Shown: positions 34,387-43,504 of the stretch, piece by piece | Position numbering within the stretch: position 1 is the first letter of the stretch | Layout of the letters: every line of letters begins with the position of its first letter | NCBI GenBank assembly: GCA_013426755.1 | Contig: AP019861.1 | Location: 951,638 to 1,015,637 of the forward strand | Source of the DNA: Spirochaetota bacterium | GTDB lineage: Bacteria > Spirochaetota > UBA12135 > COTS27 | DNA: 64,000 bases | Reading direction: 5' to 3' | Notes under the pieces: model-generated | Database searches by the model: none | Seen by the model: the letters and a program-made list of their open reading frames with translations, nothing else | Told to the model about the DNA's origin: nothing | Program-made: the position numbers and the translations under genes

Positions 34387-37300
34387 TTAATTGAGGTTTT
34401 TGAGATATGTTGAAGTAGGAAATTCACGTTTAAGTTTTTGTTTGAAGCGTGTGCTATCACGACCTTTGCTTAGGTGAGCAGAACTCAATGCGGCGGCGTA
34501 ATAGAGGAATTCTTGATGCTGTTGTGTGTCTTTGAAGTAGTCAGTTAGGAAATAATTTAAAGCAAGTGCATGTAGATTGGGATAGTCTTTGACTTTTATG
34601 AGTGCTTGCATAACGTTAATGGAAGTCTTTTTGGGAAGTGGCCAGAGTTTTTCTGCGTACTTTAAGTAAGCAAGGGCTTGTTCGATACGGTTTTTTTCAA
34701 GATATTTTTCAATGATGAGATTTGCTCCTTCGGCTTTCAATTGCGGTGAGGAGACGTTTTGGATTTTTTCTTTAATGGCTGGAATATGCGTAAGCGCCCT
34801 ATAGGGACTTCCTGCTAGAAAAATGTCAATGCGTTCTAGGTTTTCGGTGGCTTGCGTCTGCAGTTCTACGATAAAATCACGGGATGCGGGGGTCTGGTTA
34901 GCAATAAGGGGAGCGTGCGTAAGGATTTTACGAAATTGCTTCCCAGCTAGAACGTGCTCGCCTTTGTCTGCATTGAGAACAGCGGCTTCAAAGCAAGCTT
35001 CTAGATAAATCACGGTATAAAGGCGATGGGTTTCACTCAGTTCGATAATATCTTTAAATCGTGTATAGGCTAGGTTACGATTTTTTTTACGGGTCTTATT
35101 TTTAATGAGTTCGGTTGTAGCGGCTGCGAAGAGGGCGGAGATGTTCCAGGGAATGTTTGAAATACGGCTGGCGTGTGCTGCTGCTTCTAGCTGGATTTTT
35201 ATTGCCGTATCCCATTTCTTCTGTACCGTAAAGGCATCGGCAATGCGAGTGTAGTTTTCTGCTAGTAAAGGACTCTGTGGAAAATTGAGTTCCATCTTTC
35301 CTAAGTAATAATACGCTTCGCGTGGAGCATTGAGTTTGACTTTTATTAAAATACGCTGGTTGTAGGCCTGTTCTAGAATTTGACTAGGAGGAGGTTTTTG
35401 GGTGATTTCTGTGGCATTGATAATACGTGTATAGTAGGCTAGGGCTTTATCGTAGTTGTTTTTATTGAAGTAGACACTTCCTAGTTTGAGTAAACCGGTG
35501 TAATAAGTTTGTGCAGCTTGGGGGGTTAGTTTTTCTAGATGATCGATTGCTTTTATGGGAGCGGGTTCTTTCTTATTGAGATAGAGGTCGGCTAGGCGGA
35601 TATGGATTATATTCTGGTTAGAATAATCGGCTAGGCTCTCTGCTTGGTCAAGAGCGGCGGTGTAATAACGAACTGCAGTGGCGGGATCGGGTAGTGTTAT
35701 GTCATGGATCTTAGCGATTTGAAAATATATTTTGAAAAGGAGGGATTGAAACGCTATTTTTTCTGGGTGAGGGGCAGTGTGCGGCTGCGCTGCGACTTCG
35801 GGTAGCGTCTGATTAGAACGGGTGCTGGTAGTCGCTGTTGTTAGGATGGTTTCTGCTTGCTGGTAAGTGGCAATAGCTTTTTTATACGCTTCTTCCAGCC
35901 GTGCTATTTCACCTAAGTAAAAGTAAGCATGTGCTTTGAGACTGAGGTCCTGCTGCTGGGTATTGAGTTCGAAGTAAGAACGTGCCTTAGTAAGATCATT
36001 TATTTTGATATAAATAAATCCAATGAGATCATGGAGATAAGGTGCGCTGTTACGGTTAGAAGAGAGTTGTTGTTCTAATGAGAGAGCCGTTGTCAGTGCG
36101 CGGTCAAATTGTTTCTGTTCGATAAGTCCTTCGATGGCAGCGAAGATGAGTTTAGGTTCGTGCGTGAGGTTATAGCCTGCTTTAAAGAGGTTGAAACTCT
36201 GCTCGAATTGATTGTTTTGATAATGATAGGTCGCTGCTTTTAGATAAAGGTCGGCGCTAAGGTTTTTAGCCGGTTGAAGGTTGCCGTATTCCGCTAACCT
36301 GGTTTCTATCAGGGCATGAATATTTGTCACAAAATCAAAGGCGAGACCTGTTCTGCTGATGAAGAGAATGCTTTTTTCTAAGGCTGTTAAGCGGTCACCT
36401 ACATTGTTGGCTAAGCGAAGGAGTTCTTCGGTCGTTTCTAGGAGTGCTTGATCGTCTTCTATGAGTTCGTACAGGCTGTAGGCTAGATTGTGTGCTCTGT
36501 AATGATGAGATTGAAGGTTAGGATTGGTAAGAACACGACTGAGTGTCTTCAGTGCTAGAATAGATTGTTCTGTCTGCTGGTAGGATAATGCTAGATGAAG
36601 TAGTGCTTCTACGGAGTATTTTTCTTTAACGCGTGTTATGTTAGCGAGTTCGCTAGCGGATTGTGAAGGCGATGAGGTGGTGGAATTGGGTTCCTGGTTT
36701 TGCAGAGTTTTATCTAAATACCGTTTATAGCCAATGATAGCTTTAGGATAATTGCCTTTAAGATAAGCGAGGTGCACGAGGAAGAAATTAAGTTCATTTT
36801 GAAAGGCTTTATCTTTTGTTTGGTAAAGGGTTTCGGTAAGAATTTCTTCTGCTAGGTTGTATTGGCGTTGTTCGAGATAGCTTTTTATGAGGGCGAGACG
36901 GACAGTTTTTTTTGAAACGAGGGTAAAACTTTGCTTCAATGCCGTTTTATAGCGATTGGCGGCTTCAGGGTGGTCGGCTAGCTGGGTGAGAAGATCACCT
37001 TCTATGATGAGGAGGTCTCCTGCGACTTCTTTGCTGGTGTAGGCAGGTGGTGGTTTTGGGGTGTGACTGAGTGCGGCTTCTAGTGTAGGTCTTAGGTCTT
37101 TTATCAATGTCAAAAAATCTTCAATCCTTGTTTCATCACTAGTGCCTATGGCAAGCGCCTCTGTGGTTGCAGACATTGTTTTTACAATGAATGATACGTC
37201 CTGGGCGGTTAGGTGTGTCTTTTTTAAACGTGAAGAGGATTGTGTTAGCGAATTTTTTGCGTTATGCGGGGCATAGTGGGGATTAAATGCTGCGTGTGTT

Positions 37301-37686
37301 TCTGCAAGTGTTTTTCTTCCTAAAGAAAAGGCGGCTTCGAATTGGTTTTGTTCCTGTAATGTGAGAATGAGAGTATGCGTTGCTTCATACTTATACTGCG
37401 ACTTGGGGAATTGGCTAAGAAATGTTTGAAATGATTGTATGGCTAGGGCAGGTTGATCGGTTAGATAAAAGCTTGTGCTTACGTAAAATTGTGCTTGTTC
37501 TAGAATATTTGGAGGATAGGACTGGGGAGTGGCGAGTATTTTTTGATAATTTTTTATTGCGAATTCATAAAGTTCTTCATTGAAAGCTCTATTGGCTAGA
37601 TTGATTAAATTAGGGTCGACCGCTAGTAATAACTGGCTAGTACTTAGGATAATAGTAGTGTAGATGATAATAATAATTTTTTTCAT
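34387..37686 (-). CDS. Large exported TPR-repeat protein
   Basis: About 1,099 residues from Met at 37686, which begins a signal peptide (MKKIIIIIYTTIILSTSQLL, cleavage near LAVDP). The body is a chain of tetratricopeptide repeats from start to end, for example ANRAFNEELYEFAIKNYQKI, AHAYFYLGEIARLEEAYKKA and GSVYFNKNNYDKALAYYTRI. The longer frame from 37782 adds 32 residues without function. Such periplasmic TPR proteins in spirochaetes usually act as scaffolds for envelope complexes. Its neighbour downstream is a beta-barrel protein, so both may belong to one outer-membrane complex. Confidence 0.78.
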   Translation of the reverse strand: MKKIIIIIYTTIILSTSQLLLAVDPNLINLANRAFNEELYEFAIKNYQKILATPQSYPPNILEQAQFYVSTSFYLTDQPALAIQSFQTFLSQFPKSQYKYEATHTLILTLQEQNQFEAAFSLGRKTLAETHAAFNPHYAPHNAKNSLTQSSSRLKKTHLTAQDVSFIVKTMSATTEALAIGTSDETRIEDFLTLIKDLRPTLEAALSHTPKPPPAYTSKEVAGDLLIIEGDLLTQLADHPEAANRYKTALKQSFTLVSKKTVRLALIKSYLEQRQYNLAEEILTETLYQTKDKAFQNELNFFLVHLAYLKGNYPKAIIGYKRYLDKTLQNQEPNSTTSSPSQSASELANITRVKEKYSVEALLHLALSYQQTEQSILALKTLSRVLTNPNLQSHHYRAHNLAYSLYELIEDDQALLETTEELLRLANNVGDRLTALEKSILFISRTGLAFDFVTNIHALIETRLAEYGNLQPAKNLSADLYLKAATYHYQNNQFEQSFNLFKAGYNLTHEPKLIFAAIEGLIEQKQFDRALTTALSLEQQLSSNRNSAPYLHDLIGFIYIKINDLTKARSYFELNTQQQDLSLKAHAYFYLGEIARLEEAYKKAIATYQQAETILTTATTSTRSNQTLPEVAAQPHTAPHPEKIAFQSLLFKIYFQIAKIHDITLPDPATAVRYYTAALDQAESLADYSNQNIIHIRLADLYLNKKEPAPIKAIDHLEKLTPQAAQTYYTGLLKLGSVYFNKNNYDKALAYYTRIINATEITQKPPPSQILEQAYNQRILIKVKLNAPREAYYYLGKMELNFPQSPLLAENYTRIADAFTVQKKWDTAIKIQLEAAAHASRISNIPWNISALFAAATTELIKNKTRKKNRNLAYTRFKDIIELSETHRLYTVIYLEACFEAAVLNADKGEHVLAGKQFRKILTHAPLIANQTPASRDFIVELQTQATENLERIDIFLAGSPYRALTHIPAIKEKIQNVSSPQLKAEGANLIIEKYLEKNRIEQALAYLKYAEKLWPLPKKTSINVMQALIKVKDYPNLHALALNYFLTDYFKDTQQHQEFLYYAAALSSAHLSKGRDSTRFKQKLKREFPTSTYLKNLN

Positions 37687-38183
37687 TGTTATTAAAACTT
37701 TGTGACGGCAATAACGAAACAAGCAAATGACTGCGTCTACTATTATTTCATGGTGGGTGTGACAGTCCGTTGTTAGAAACAATTCTTCATTGTATAAAAT
37801 TTATGTTAGAATGTGGGGTATTTTACGCTACGGAGATAAAGGTTAGCTGGATTTGAGTTTGCGGTTACTAAGGGGATGAAATTATATACAATTCATTCAA
37901 TCGCTTTCATGTCATATTAGAGGATATTGTGTACAATTTAACGTTTAATACCCATAAAAAGCGTATTTTCAATGTAGTGTGCAATTTTTCTTATTTTACA
38001 ATAGAAAAGTGGTTTGTATGAATGATTCTAGCTTCCTATATTAATATCATTAATATAAGGCAGGGGGCTTAAAGGTTATGGCAATCAGCGATTAAAACAG
38101 CACTAGTATAATGGCAATCATAGTAGCAATCAATTCTTAAAACATCAGCAGAAACCTAAGTGGTGGCAGTCAGCTATTAAAAT

Positions 38184-38275
38184 AAAACTACCATTGAAAC
38201 AGGACTACCATTGAAATAAAACTACCATTGAAATAGAACTACCATTGAAATAAAACTACCATTGAAATAGAACTA
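38184..38275. repeat. 17-bp tandem array
   Basis: ACTACCATTGAAATA(A/G)A repeats at 17-base steps from about 38187 (38187, 38204, 38221, 38238, 38255). Around it, ACCTAAGTGGTGGC appears twice (about 38153 and 38344) and AATATCACTAGTA also recurs, so most of the 683-base gap 37687-38369 is repeat-derived. No gene seen. Confidence 0.85.
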
Positions 38276-38369
38276 ATATCACTAGTAAATGGAAATAATA
38301 TCACTAGTATAATGGCGATCAATTCCTAGAACATTAGCAAAAACCTAAGTGGTGGCTTACAGGTTCATT

Positions 38370-40139
38370 TCAATCAAGGTGGAAGATTCCTGTTGCAATG
38401 GTTGTCGCTGCGCCTGTCATAAAGATTTCATTGAGGTGGGGCTCTTCGGTTGTGTGGAGGGCGGAGGGATCTGTCTCTTCTGAAATGGTATGAGTACTAG
38501 AAGAAGGAGAAGCAGAATAAGGAGGAGAAAGAGGAGGTGGTGTCCAGTCAATGGTTAAAACTCCCCCTTTCAGGGCAATTTGATAAGAACGTTGTGATTT
38601 TGGCGTTTCTTTGTGAGACGGTGTGCGATTTTGGGATGATGCGTGATTTTGGGACGATGCGTGATTTTGGGACGATGCGTGATTTTTTTCTAGATTTTCT
38701 AGTTTTTCTAGCTCCATAGCAATGGCAACAACTGCGGCACAGGCGGCTGTTCCACAAGAAGCGGTCTCTCCGACACCGCGTTCAATGACGTTTAAACTGG
38801 CGTACGCAGGACCTGTGAGAGAGTTTCTATGAGAATTGATTGAATTTTTAGAATCTCTGGTATTGGGACTGTCAAAAGTGGCGTTGCTGGAGGAATTGGG
38901 GTGTATTTTTCTTAGAAAACTCACATTAACGCCATTAGGAAAGAGCGTTTTTTCATTCTGTAGTGCAGTGGCGTAGTTTATGTCTGTTTGTGAAAGAGCT
39001 GCTACTGGAATTGTGTTTTGCTCTTTTTCTAGTGTTGCGATTGTATTAGAGGGTATATGGGAAGTTGTATTAGAGGAGATATTGGGAGGTGTATTGGTAT
39101 TGGGAGGTTTATTGAGGTTTGTATTAGAGGGAATATGGGGAGGTGTATTACTATGGGCTAGGTTTGTATGAGAATTGGTGTCTTGTTCATGATGGTTTGT
39201 ATGGGGGTTAATATTTTGAGGGTTAATATTTTGAGGATTGATGTTTTGAGTGTTAGTATTTTGGGGGTTAGTATTTTGAGGGTTGATATTTTGGGGGTTG
39301 ATGTTTTGAGGGTTGATGTTTTGTTTGTGAGTAGGGTTGGAAATGGACATAGCCATAGGAATAATGGCGTGTGGATTGCCCATTGAAACAAAAAATCCTG
39401 TCCGTCCATTGAATTGAAACCGCTGCAGGCAATTTTTAGCAGAGGCAGGGGAGTCCTGCGCTACAAAATCGGCACTTGCAACCTGTGGTTTCCCCATATT
39501 GACGCGTACTAGGGCAGTTGTCGTGTCATTTTCAATCAATTCTGTACGAATCAATCCCGCTGCGGTATCAAAAGTACAACATTGATGACGATGGTAACGA
39601 TTGTCATAAAGGTATTTGGCGACACAACGAACGGCATTACCGCACATTTCAGCAATGCTGCCATTGGCGTTGTAAATGGCTAGATTGAAATCGGCGGCTT
39701 GAACGGTTGTAGTTTTGATGAGAATCAATCCATCCGCACCTAGTCCGTATTCTTGACTGCACAGTTGTGCTATCTTTTTTGTATCAATTGAAGGGGAATT
39801 GAAAGAATCATCTGAAAGTAAAGAATCATTTGAAAGATCAATTGAAGGGACACTTGAAAGATTATTTGAAGGGCAATTTGAAGGATAGGGTGGATTGGAC
39901 GTTTCAATGGCGGTAGTAGTGATTTGGGTAGCGATTGCGGTAGGGGTTGAATGAGGAGTTAAATTTTCTGAATTTTCAGTGATTGTATGGTTATGGACAT
40001 GTGATTTGGGGTGGGATGTGGAAGTGGGAGGTTGCGAACGAGAAAGCTTCTGGGTAACAATATTGGAAAGATCGCTAACAATAATGAAACTATTGCCTGT
40101 TCCATGCATTTTAGAAAATTGAACTTCGATCATAGCCAA
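38370..40139 (-). CDS. dapF: Diaminopimelate epimerase with five low-complexity insertions
   Basis: Converts LL- to meso-diaminopimelate for lysine and peptidoglycan. All active-site segments are present: SKMHGTGNSF, YNANGSIAEMCGNAVRC (first catalytic Cys), VSMGNPHAI, GVNVSFL, RGVGETASCGTAACA (second catalytic Cys), GGVLTIDW and MTGAA. Family length is about 275; this is 589. The extra 300-odd residues sit between core segments: about 29-117 (Ser/Thr/Pro/Asn), about 255-370 (repeats of NINPQ, then PSNT-like), a short Asn/Ser stretch, NHASSQ three times, and a Ser/Pro/Thr loop. The frame is unbroken throughout, so it is likely functional. Confidence 0.9.
   Translation of the reverse strand: MAMIEVQFSKMHGTGNSFIIVSDLSNIVTQKLSRSQPPTSTSHPKSHVHNHTITENSENLTPHSTPTAIATQITTTAIETSNPPYPSNCPSNNLSSVPSIDLSNDSLLSDDSFNSPSIDTKKIAQLCSQEYGLGADGLILIKTTTVQAADFNLAIYNANGSIAEMCGNAVRCVAKYLYDNRYHRHQCCTFDTAAGLIRTELIENDTTTALVRVNMGKPQVASADFVAQDSPASAKNCLQRFQFNGRTGFFVSMGNPHAIIPMAMSISNPTHKQNINPQNINPQNINPQNTNPQNTNTQNINPQNINPQNINPHTNHHEQDTNSHTNLAHSNTPPHIPSNTNLNKPPNTNTPPNISSNTTSHIPSNTIATLEKEQNTIPVAALSQTDINYATALQNEKTLFPNGVNVSFLRKIHPNSSSNATFDSPNTRDSKNSINSHRNSLTGPAYASLNVIERGVGETASCGTAACAAVVAIAMELEKLENLEKNHASSQNHASSQNHASSQNRTPSHKETPKSQRSYQIALKGGVLTIDWTPPPLSPPYSASPSSSTHTISEETDPSALHTTEEPHLNEIFMTGAATTIATGIFHLD
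39198..39340. repeat. 15-nt coding array in dapF
   Basis: On the plus strand GGGTTAATATTTTGA and variants repeat every 15 bases, encoding NINPQ/NTNPQ pentapeptides on the minus strand. The unit length preserves the reading frame, unlike the intergenic arrays. A second dapF array at about 38628-38690 repeats 18 nt (GTGATTTTGGGACGATGC) and encodes NHASSQ. Confidence 0.93.
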
Positions 40140-40159
40140 TGGGAGTGTATTTTGTCAAC

Positions 40160-40400
40160 ATGTAAAAATTCTAGCAATGATGATATGTATTGTGAATATG
40201 TGAAGATTCTAGCAATGGTGATACGTATTGTGAATATGTGAAGATTCTAGCAATAATTGTACGTATTGTGAATATGTGAAGATTCTAGCAATGGTGATAC
40301 GGATTGTGAATATGTGAAGATTCTAGCAATGGTGATACGGATTGTGAATATGTGAAGATTCTAGCAATGGTGATATGCATTGTGAATATATAAAGATTCG
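40160..40400. repeat. 38-bp tandem array upstream of dapF, about six units
   Basis: TGTGAATATGTGAAGATTCT followed by AGCAATGGTGATACGGAT repeats at 38-base steps (for example 40201, 40239, 40277). It begins within about 20 bases of the dapF start codon, so any dapF promoter must lie inside or beyond it. Confidence 0.93.
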
Positions 40401-40609
40401 CATTTTTACTGTGATTTTGTACTCAATAACCCTAAGAATGCAGTCTGCGATTTCCTGCTCTCTAACGATAAGAGAGCAATGAAATGACAGGAAGTAAAAA
40501 CAGGAGTGTATGTGTGGATAGCAATAAAACACTAGCCATAAAAATACCAGTCATAAAATAACGACTATTGTCAAAATAACGACTATTGTCAAGACGATAT
40601 ATTGTCAGA

Positions 40610-40860
40610 ACAGCAAAGCAATTGAAAAGCAAGGCAATTAAAGGGCGAAGCAATCGAGAAGCAAGGCAATTAAAGGGCAAAGCAATTGAAAAGCAAGGCA
40701 ATTAAAGGGCAAAGCAATTGAAAAGCAAGGCAATTAAAGGGCAGAGCAATCGGAAAGCAAGGCAATTGAAAAACAAGGCAATTAAAGGGCAGAGCAATTG
40801 AAAAGCAAGGTAATTGAAAAACAAGGCAATTAGAATGAACAGGCGATCGAATAAACCATC
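40610..40860. repeat. 32-bp tandem array downstream of rpsD
   Basis: A 32-base unit containing GGCAATTAAAGGGC, AAAGCAATTG and AAAAGCA repeats at 40641, 40673, 40705 and 40737, then degenerates into shorter AATTGAAAA(G/A)CAAGG pieces up to the rpsD stop. The segment 40540-40600 has a doubled AAAATAACGACTATTGTC. The whole gap 40140-40858 is repeat material with no credible gene. Confidence 0.92.
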
Positions 40861-41458
40861 ATTTAGAATAAAACTCGATGACAAGGGCTTCATTTAATTG
40901 AAATGGGTAGGAGATCTCTTCGCGTTCGGGCAATCGTTCAAATTTACCTGTGAGTGTTTGCGAATCAATGAAAACATAGGGAGGAATAGAACGTTCGGGT
41001 TCATTGATATGGCTTTGAATGAGGGGCAGTGAGCGAGATTTTTCTTTAACTGATATTTCGTCACCGTCTTTGAGAGAGTAGGAAGGAATATTGACACGTT
41101 TTCCATTGACAAGGATATGGCCATGGCTTACGAATTGGCGTGCTGCGAAGATTGTGACGGCAATATTGAGCCGATAGACCGCAACGTCGAGCCGTTTCTC
41201 TAGCAATGTTAGGAAATTGTTTCCAATATTCCCACCTTGGCGTTTGGCTTCTTTGAAGTAACGTTTGAATTGGCGTTCTCTGATTCCGCCATAAAAGTAG
41301 CGTAATTTTTGTTTTTCTTCTAATTGGAGAGCAAAATCAGATTTTTTGCGTCCGCGACTGGGCGTGTTTTTGGTACCAAGCGGGCTGACAGAACGTCCCC
41401 ACAGATTAACATTAAATCGTTTCGCTATTTTATTTTTGGGTCCGCTATATCCTGCCAT
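40859..41458 (-). CDS. rpsD: Ribosomal protein uS4
   Basis: Small-subunit assembly protein that binds 16S rRNA. The N-terminal GPKNKIAKRFNVNLWG lacks zinc-ligand cysteines (C-minus form). KKSDFALQLEEKQKLRYFYG and ERQFKRYFKEA are typical, and residues about 88-150 form the S4 RNA-binding domain (RLDVAVYRLNIAVTIFAARQ, VNGKRVNIPSYSLKDGDEI). The 199 residues are normal. The gene is isolated, not in an alpha/S13-S11 operon, as in some spirochaetes. Confidence 0.96.
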   Translation of the reverse strand: MAGYSGPKNKIAKRFNVNLWGRSVSPLGTKNTPSRGRKKSDFALQLEEKQKLRYFYGGIRERQFKRYFKEAKRQGGNIGNNFLTLLEKRLDVAVYRLNIAVTIFAARQFVSHGHILVNGKRVNIPSYSLKDGDEISVKEKSRSLPLIQSHINEPERSIPPYVFIDSQTLTGKFERLPEREEISYPFQLNEALVIEFYSK

Positions 41459-41489
41459 GACAATTTCTATTTTTATTATAATTTTTATT

Positions 41490-42215
41490 ACTTGTTAATC
41501 AATGATGATGATTCTTATGATGATAATTCTTATGACGATGATTCTTATTAAAACTAAACGGCAGGACTTAACATGGGTGAACGTGGGGGTAGAAAGAAGT
41601 CTGCATGTATAGACGTGTACAGAAGGTCTTTGTATTTTTAGTGAGCATTATAAAAATTAGGCAATTACTGCGGTAGATATATTATATTATAATATGAAAT
41701 CTGATTGATCGGTATAAAATTTAAAGAAACTGCTGAGTTGTTTAGGGTTTTAGAATTGTTAAAATCATTGAAATTGTTAGAATTGTTAAAAAAACTATAC
41801 ATTAATGAGATCAATGTAATTCATAAGATCGATGTAATTAACGATAAAGCCGATTAGCCTAGAATGAGCCTACAATTAAGCCTAGAATTAGCCTAGAATT
41901 AGCTCAATCATCCCAACTTATAGCCCTATCGTCCCTTATTATCTCAGAATTGACCTCAAAATTAACCCCAGAATTGACCTAAAACTAGCCCGTTATCCCA
42001 GAATCAGTCATTAGCCCATTATCACAGAATTATATCCCTACCAATTATATCTCTACTAATTATAGCCCTACTATTTATTCAGAACTAGTCTTTAACGTAT
42101 TCTTGTAAACTCGCAAAACCATAAACAAGTCTAGCAGAACCACAAACAAGCCTAGCAGAACCACAAACAAGTCTAGCAGAACGACAAACAAGTCTCGCAG
42201 AAGGACAAACAAGTG
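41490..42215. repeat. Gene-free gap with several tandem arrays
   Basis: The gap 41459-42250 has no gene. It contains a 15-bp array (ATGATGATTCTTATG-like, 41500-41550), an 11-bp array (AGCCTAGAATT-like, 41857-41902), looser CAGAATTGACC-type repeats to about 42040, and a 21-bp array of five units (ACAAACAAGTCTAGCAGAACC-like; the same base recurs at 42126, 42147, 42168, 42189, 42210). The last array ends 36 bases before the transporter ATG. Confidence 0.85.
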
Positions 42216-42250
42216 AATCTAGCGAATAGAAATTTAAAAAAAATGAGTCA

Positions 42251-43213
42251 TTGCCCAGTATGAAGACAAAATCATCATCCCTAAGATCATCGATCGTTAT
42301 GTTCAGTGCCTTGTTATCGCTAGGGTCTTTTACAACGTATACAATAATGGATATTGGAGTTCAGCACTTATTGTATAAGCTAGATTTGTTTTACGTGATG
42401 TTTTTTAGCAATCTGTTTGCAATTGTGTTCATGACGTTATGGAGTGGGTCAATGTCTATTGTAGGTAGGAAGCGAAAGTCAGCAATGATTGAGATGTGGC
42501 TTGTCTGGAAACCTAAGCGTTGGCGGCTGCACCTTCTTCTTGCTGGAATTGCGTTGATTGGAGATATTTTGGTTTTTTATAGTTTTAAGTTTCATTCATT
42601 GGCGGAGGTGTATACGATTATATTGACGACACCATTATTTGCGGCGTTATTTGTCTGGCTCTTTCAACGTGAAAAGATGGGATGGATGAAGTGGTGCTGT
42701 ATTGGGGTAGGTTTTGCAGCGTCTTTATGGGCGTTAAATCCGTCTTATGCGGGTATATCGTGGGCTTTGGTGGGCGTGCTCAGTACGGCGGTGATGTATG
42801 CAGGTTGGTATTGGATAGTCAAATATCATGCAAAAGATGAGAGTGTTTTTTCTCTGTTTATGTCATCACGATTGTTATCATTGCTGGGTTTAGCGATTCC
42901 TGCTTACTTGGGGGCGACTCCGCTTCTATGGGAGGAAATTCTAATCAATCTCGGTAATGGATTCAGTTATTTTATGGGCTATGTGATGATTATTCTAGCC
43001 ACGCGCTTAGGCAATGTGAGTACTGTTTCTGGAATTCACTACGTTCAATTGCCGTTAGGCGTTATGGCAGATTTTTTGTTTTATAAGATTTATCCTGGTA
43101 TTGTTTCGATTTGTGCGGGGGTATTGATTGTGACTTCAGGGGTATTGATGGTAGTTATTGACAGACGTGACGAAGTTATGACGGACGTGATGAAATTAAA
43201 GAACAGTGCATGA
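42251..43213 (+). CDS. DMT-superfamily (EamA-like) transporter
   Basis: 320 residues with about ten transmembrane helices arranged as two five-helix halves, the drug/metabolite transporter pattern. EamA-like features are FHSLAEVYTIILTTPLFAALF (end of repeat one) and ATRLGNVSTVSGIHYVQLPLG (matching position in repeat two). The start could be Met4. Substrate cannot be told from sequence. No operon partner; uvrC begins 291 bases later across a palindromic 11-bp repeat region. Confidence 0.75.
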   Translation: MPSMKTKSSSLRSSIVMFSALLSLGSFTTYTIMDIGVQHLLYKLDLFYVMFFSNLFAIVFMTLWSGSMSIVGRKRKSAMIEMWLVWKPKRWRLHLLLAGIALIGDILVFYSFKFHSLAEVYTIILTTPLFAALFVWLFQREKMGWMKWCCIGVGFAASLWALNPSYAGISWALVGVLSTAVMYAGWYWIVKYHAKDESVFSLFMSSRLLSLLGLAIPAYLGATPLLWEEILINLGNGFSYFMGYVMIILATRLGNVSTVSGIHYVQLPLGVMADFLFYKIYPGIVSICAGVLIVTSGVLMVVIDRRDEVMTDVMKLKNSA

Positions 43214-43270
43214 TAGGATTATATGTATTTGCTCCTACGTAATTCAATTCAAGCGCATTCTACCCAATTC

Positions 43271-43376
43271 AATTGAATTGCAGTTGAACTGCAGCTAAAC
43301 TGCCGCTGAACTGCAGCTCAATTGCAATTGAACTGCAATTGAATTTAATTGAATTCTATTGAATTCGCTTGAATTT
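43271..43376. repeat. 11-bp array with palindromic units
   Basis: Units AATTGAATTGC, AGTTGAACTGC, AGCTAAACTGC, CGCTGAACTGC, AGCTCAATTGC, AATTGAACTGC follow each other in exact 11-base steps, then drift to AATTGAATT pieces. The units are nearly self-complementary, so the region could also fold. Just before uvrC, ATCATAAGACGA occurs twice (about 43480-43504). Confidence 0.85.
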
Positions 43377-43504
43377 AACGGGTTTGAAGCGTAATGGTGC
43401 GTGGTGGGATGGTATTTGTTGATGAACTATGGATCGTAGGGTTAGTGAATGTTTTATAATTTCTGGTATCAATAAAATGAATCATAAGACGAATCATAAG
43501 ACGA

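Noticed and set aside
39168-39386. Plus-strand ORF with leucine-rich-repeat appearance
   Set aside because: It is the antisense reading of the 15-nt dapF array, so its regularity is a by-product.
40160-40400. 38-bp repeats as a CRISPR array
   Set aside because: Units are contiguous and no spacer sequence exists between them.
40462-40893. Two minus-strand ORFs of 63 and 79 codons that look like hydrophobic peptides
   Set aside because: They are the translation of the 32-bp array (FNCLAF/IALFF repeats) and overlap the rpsD end; no ribosome binding site.
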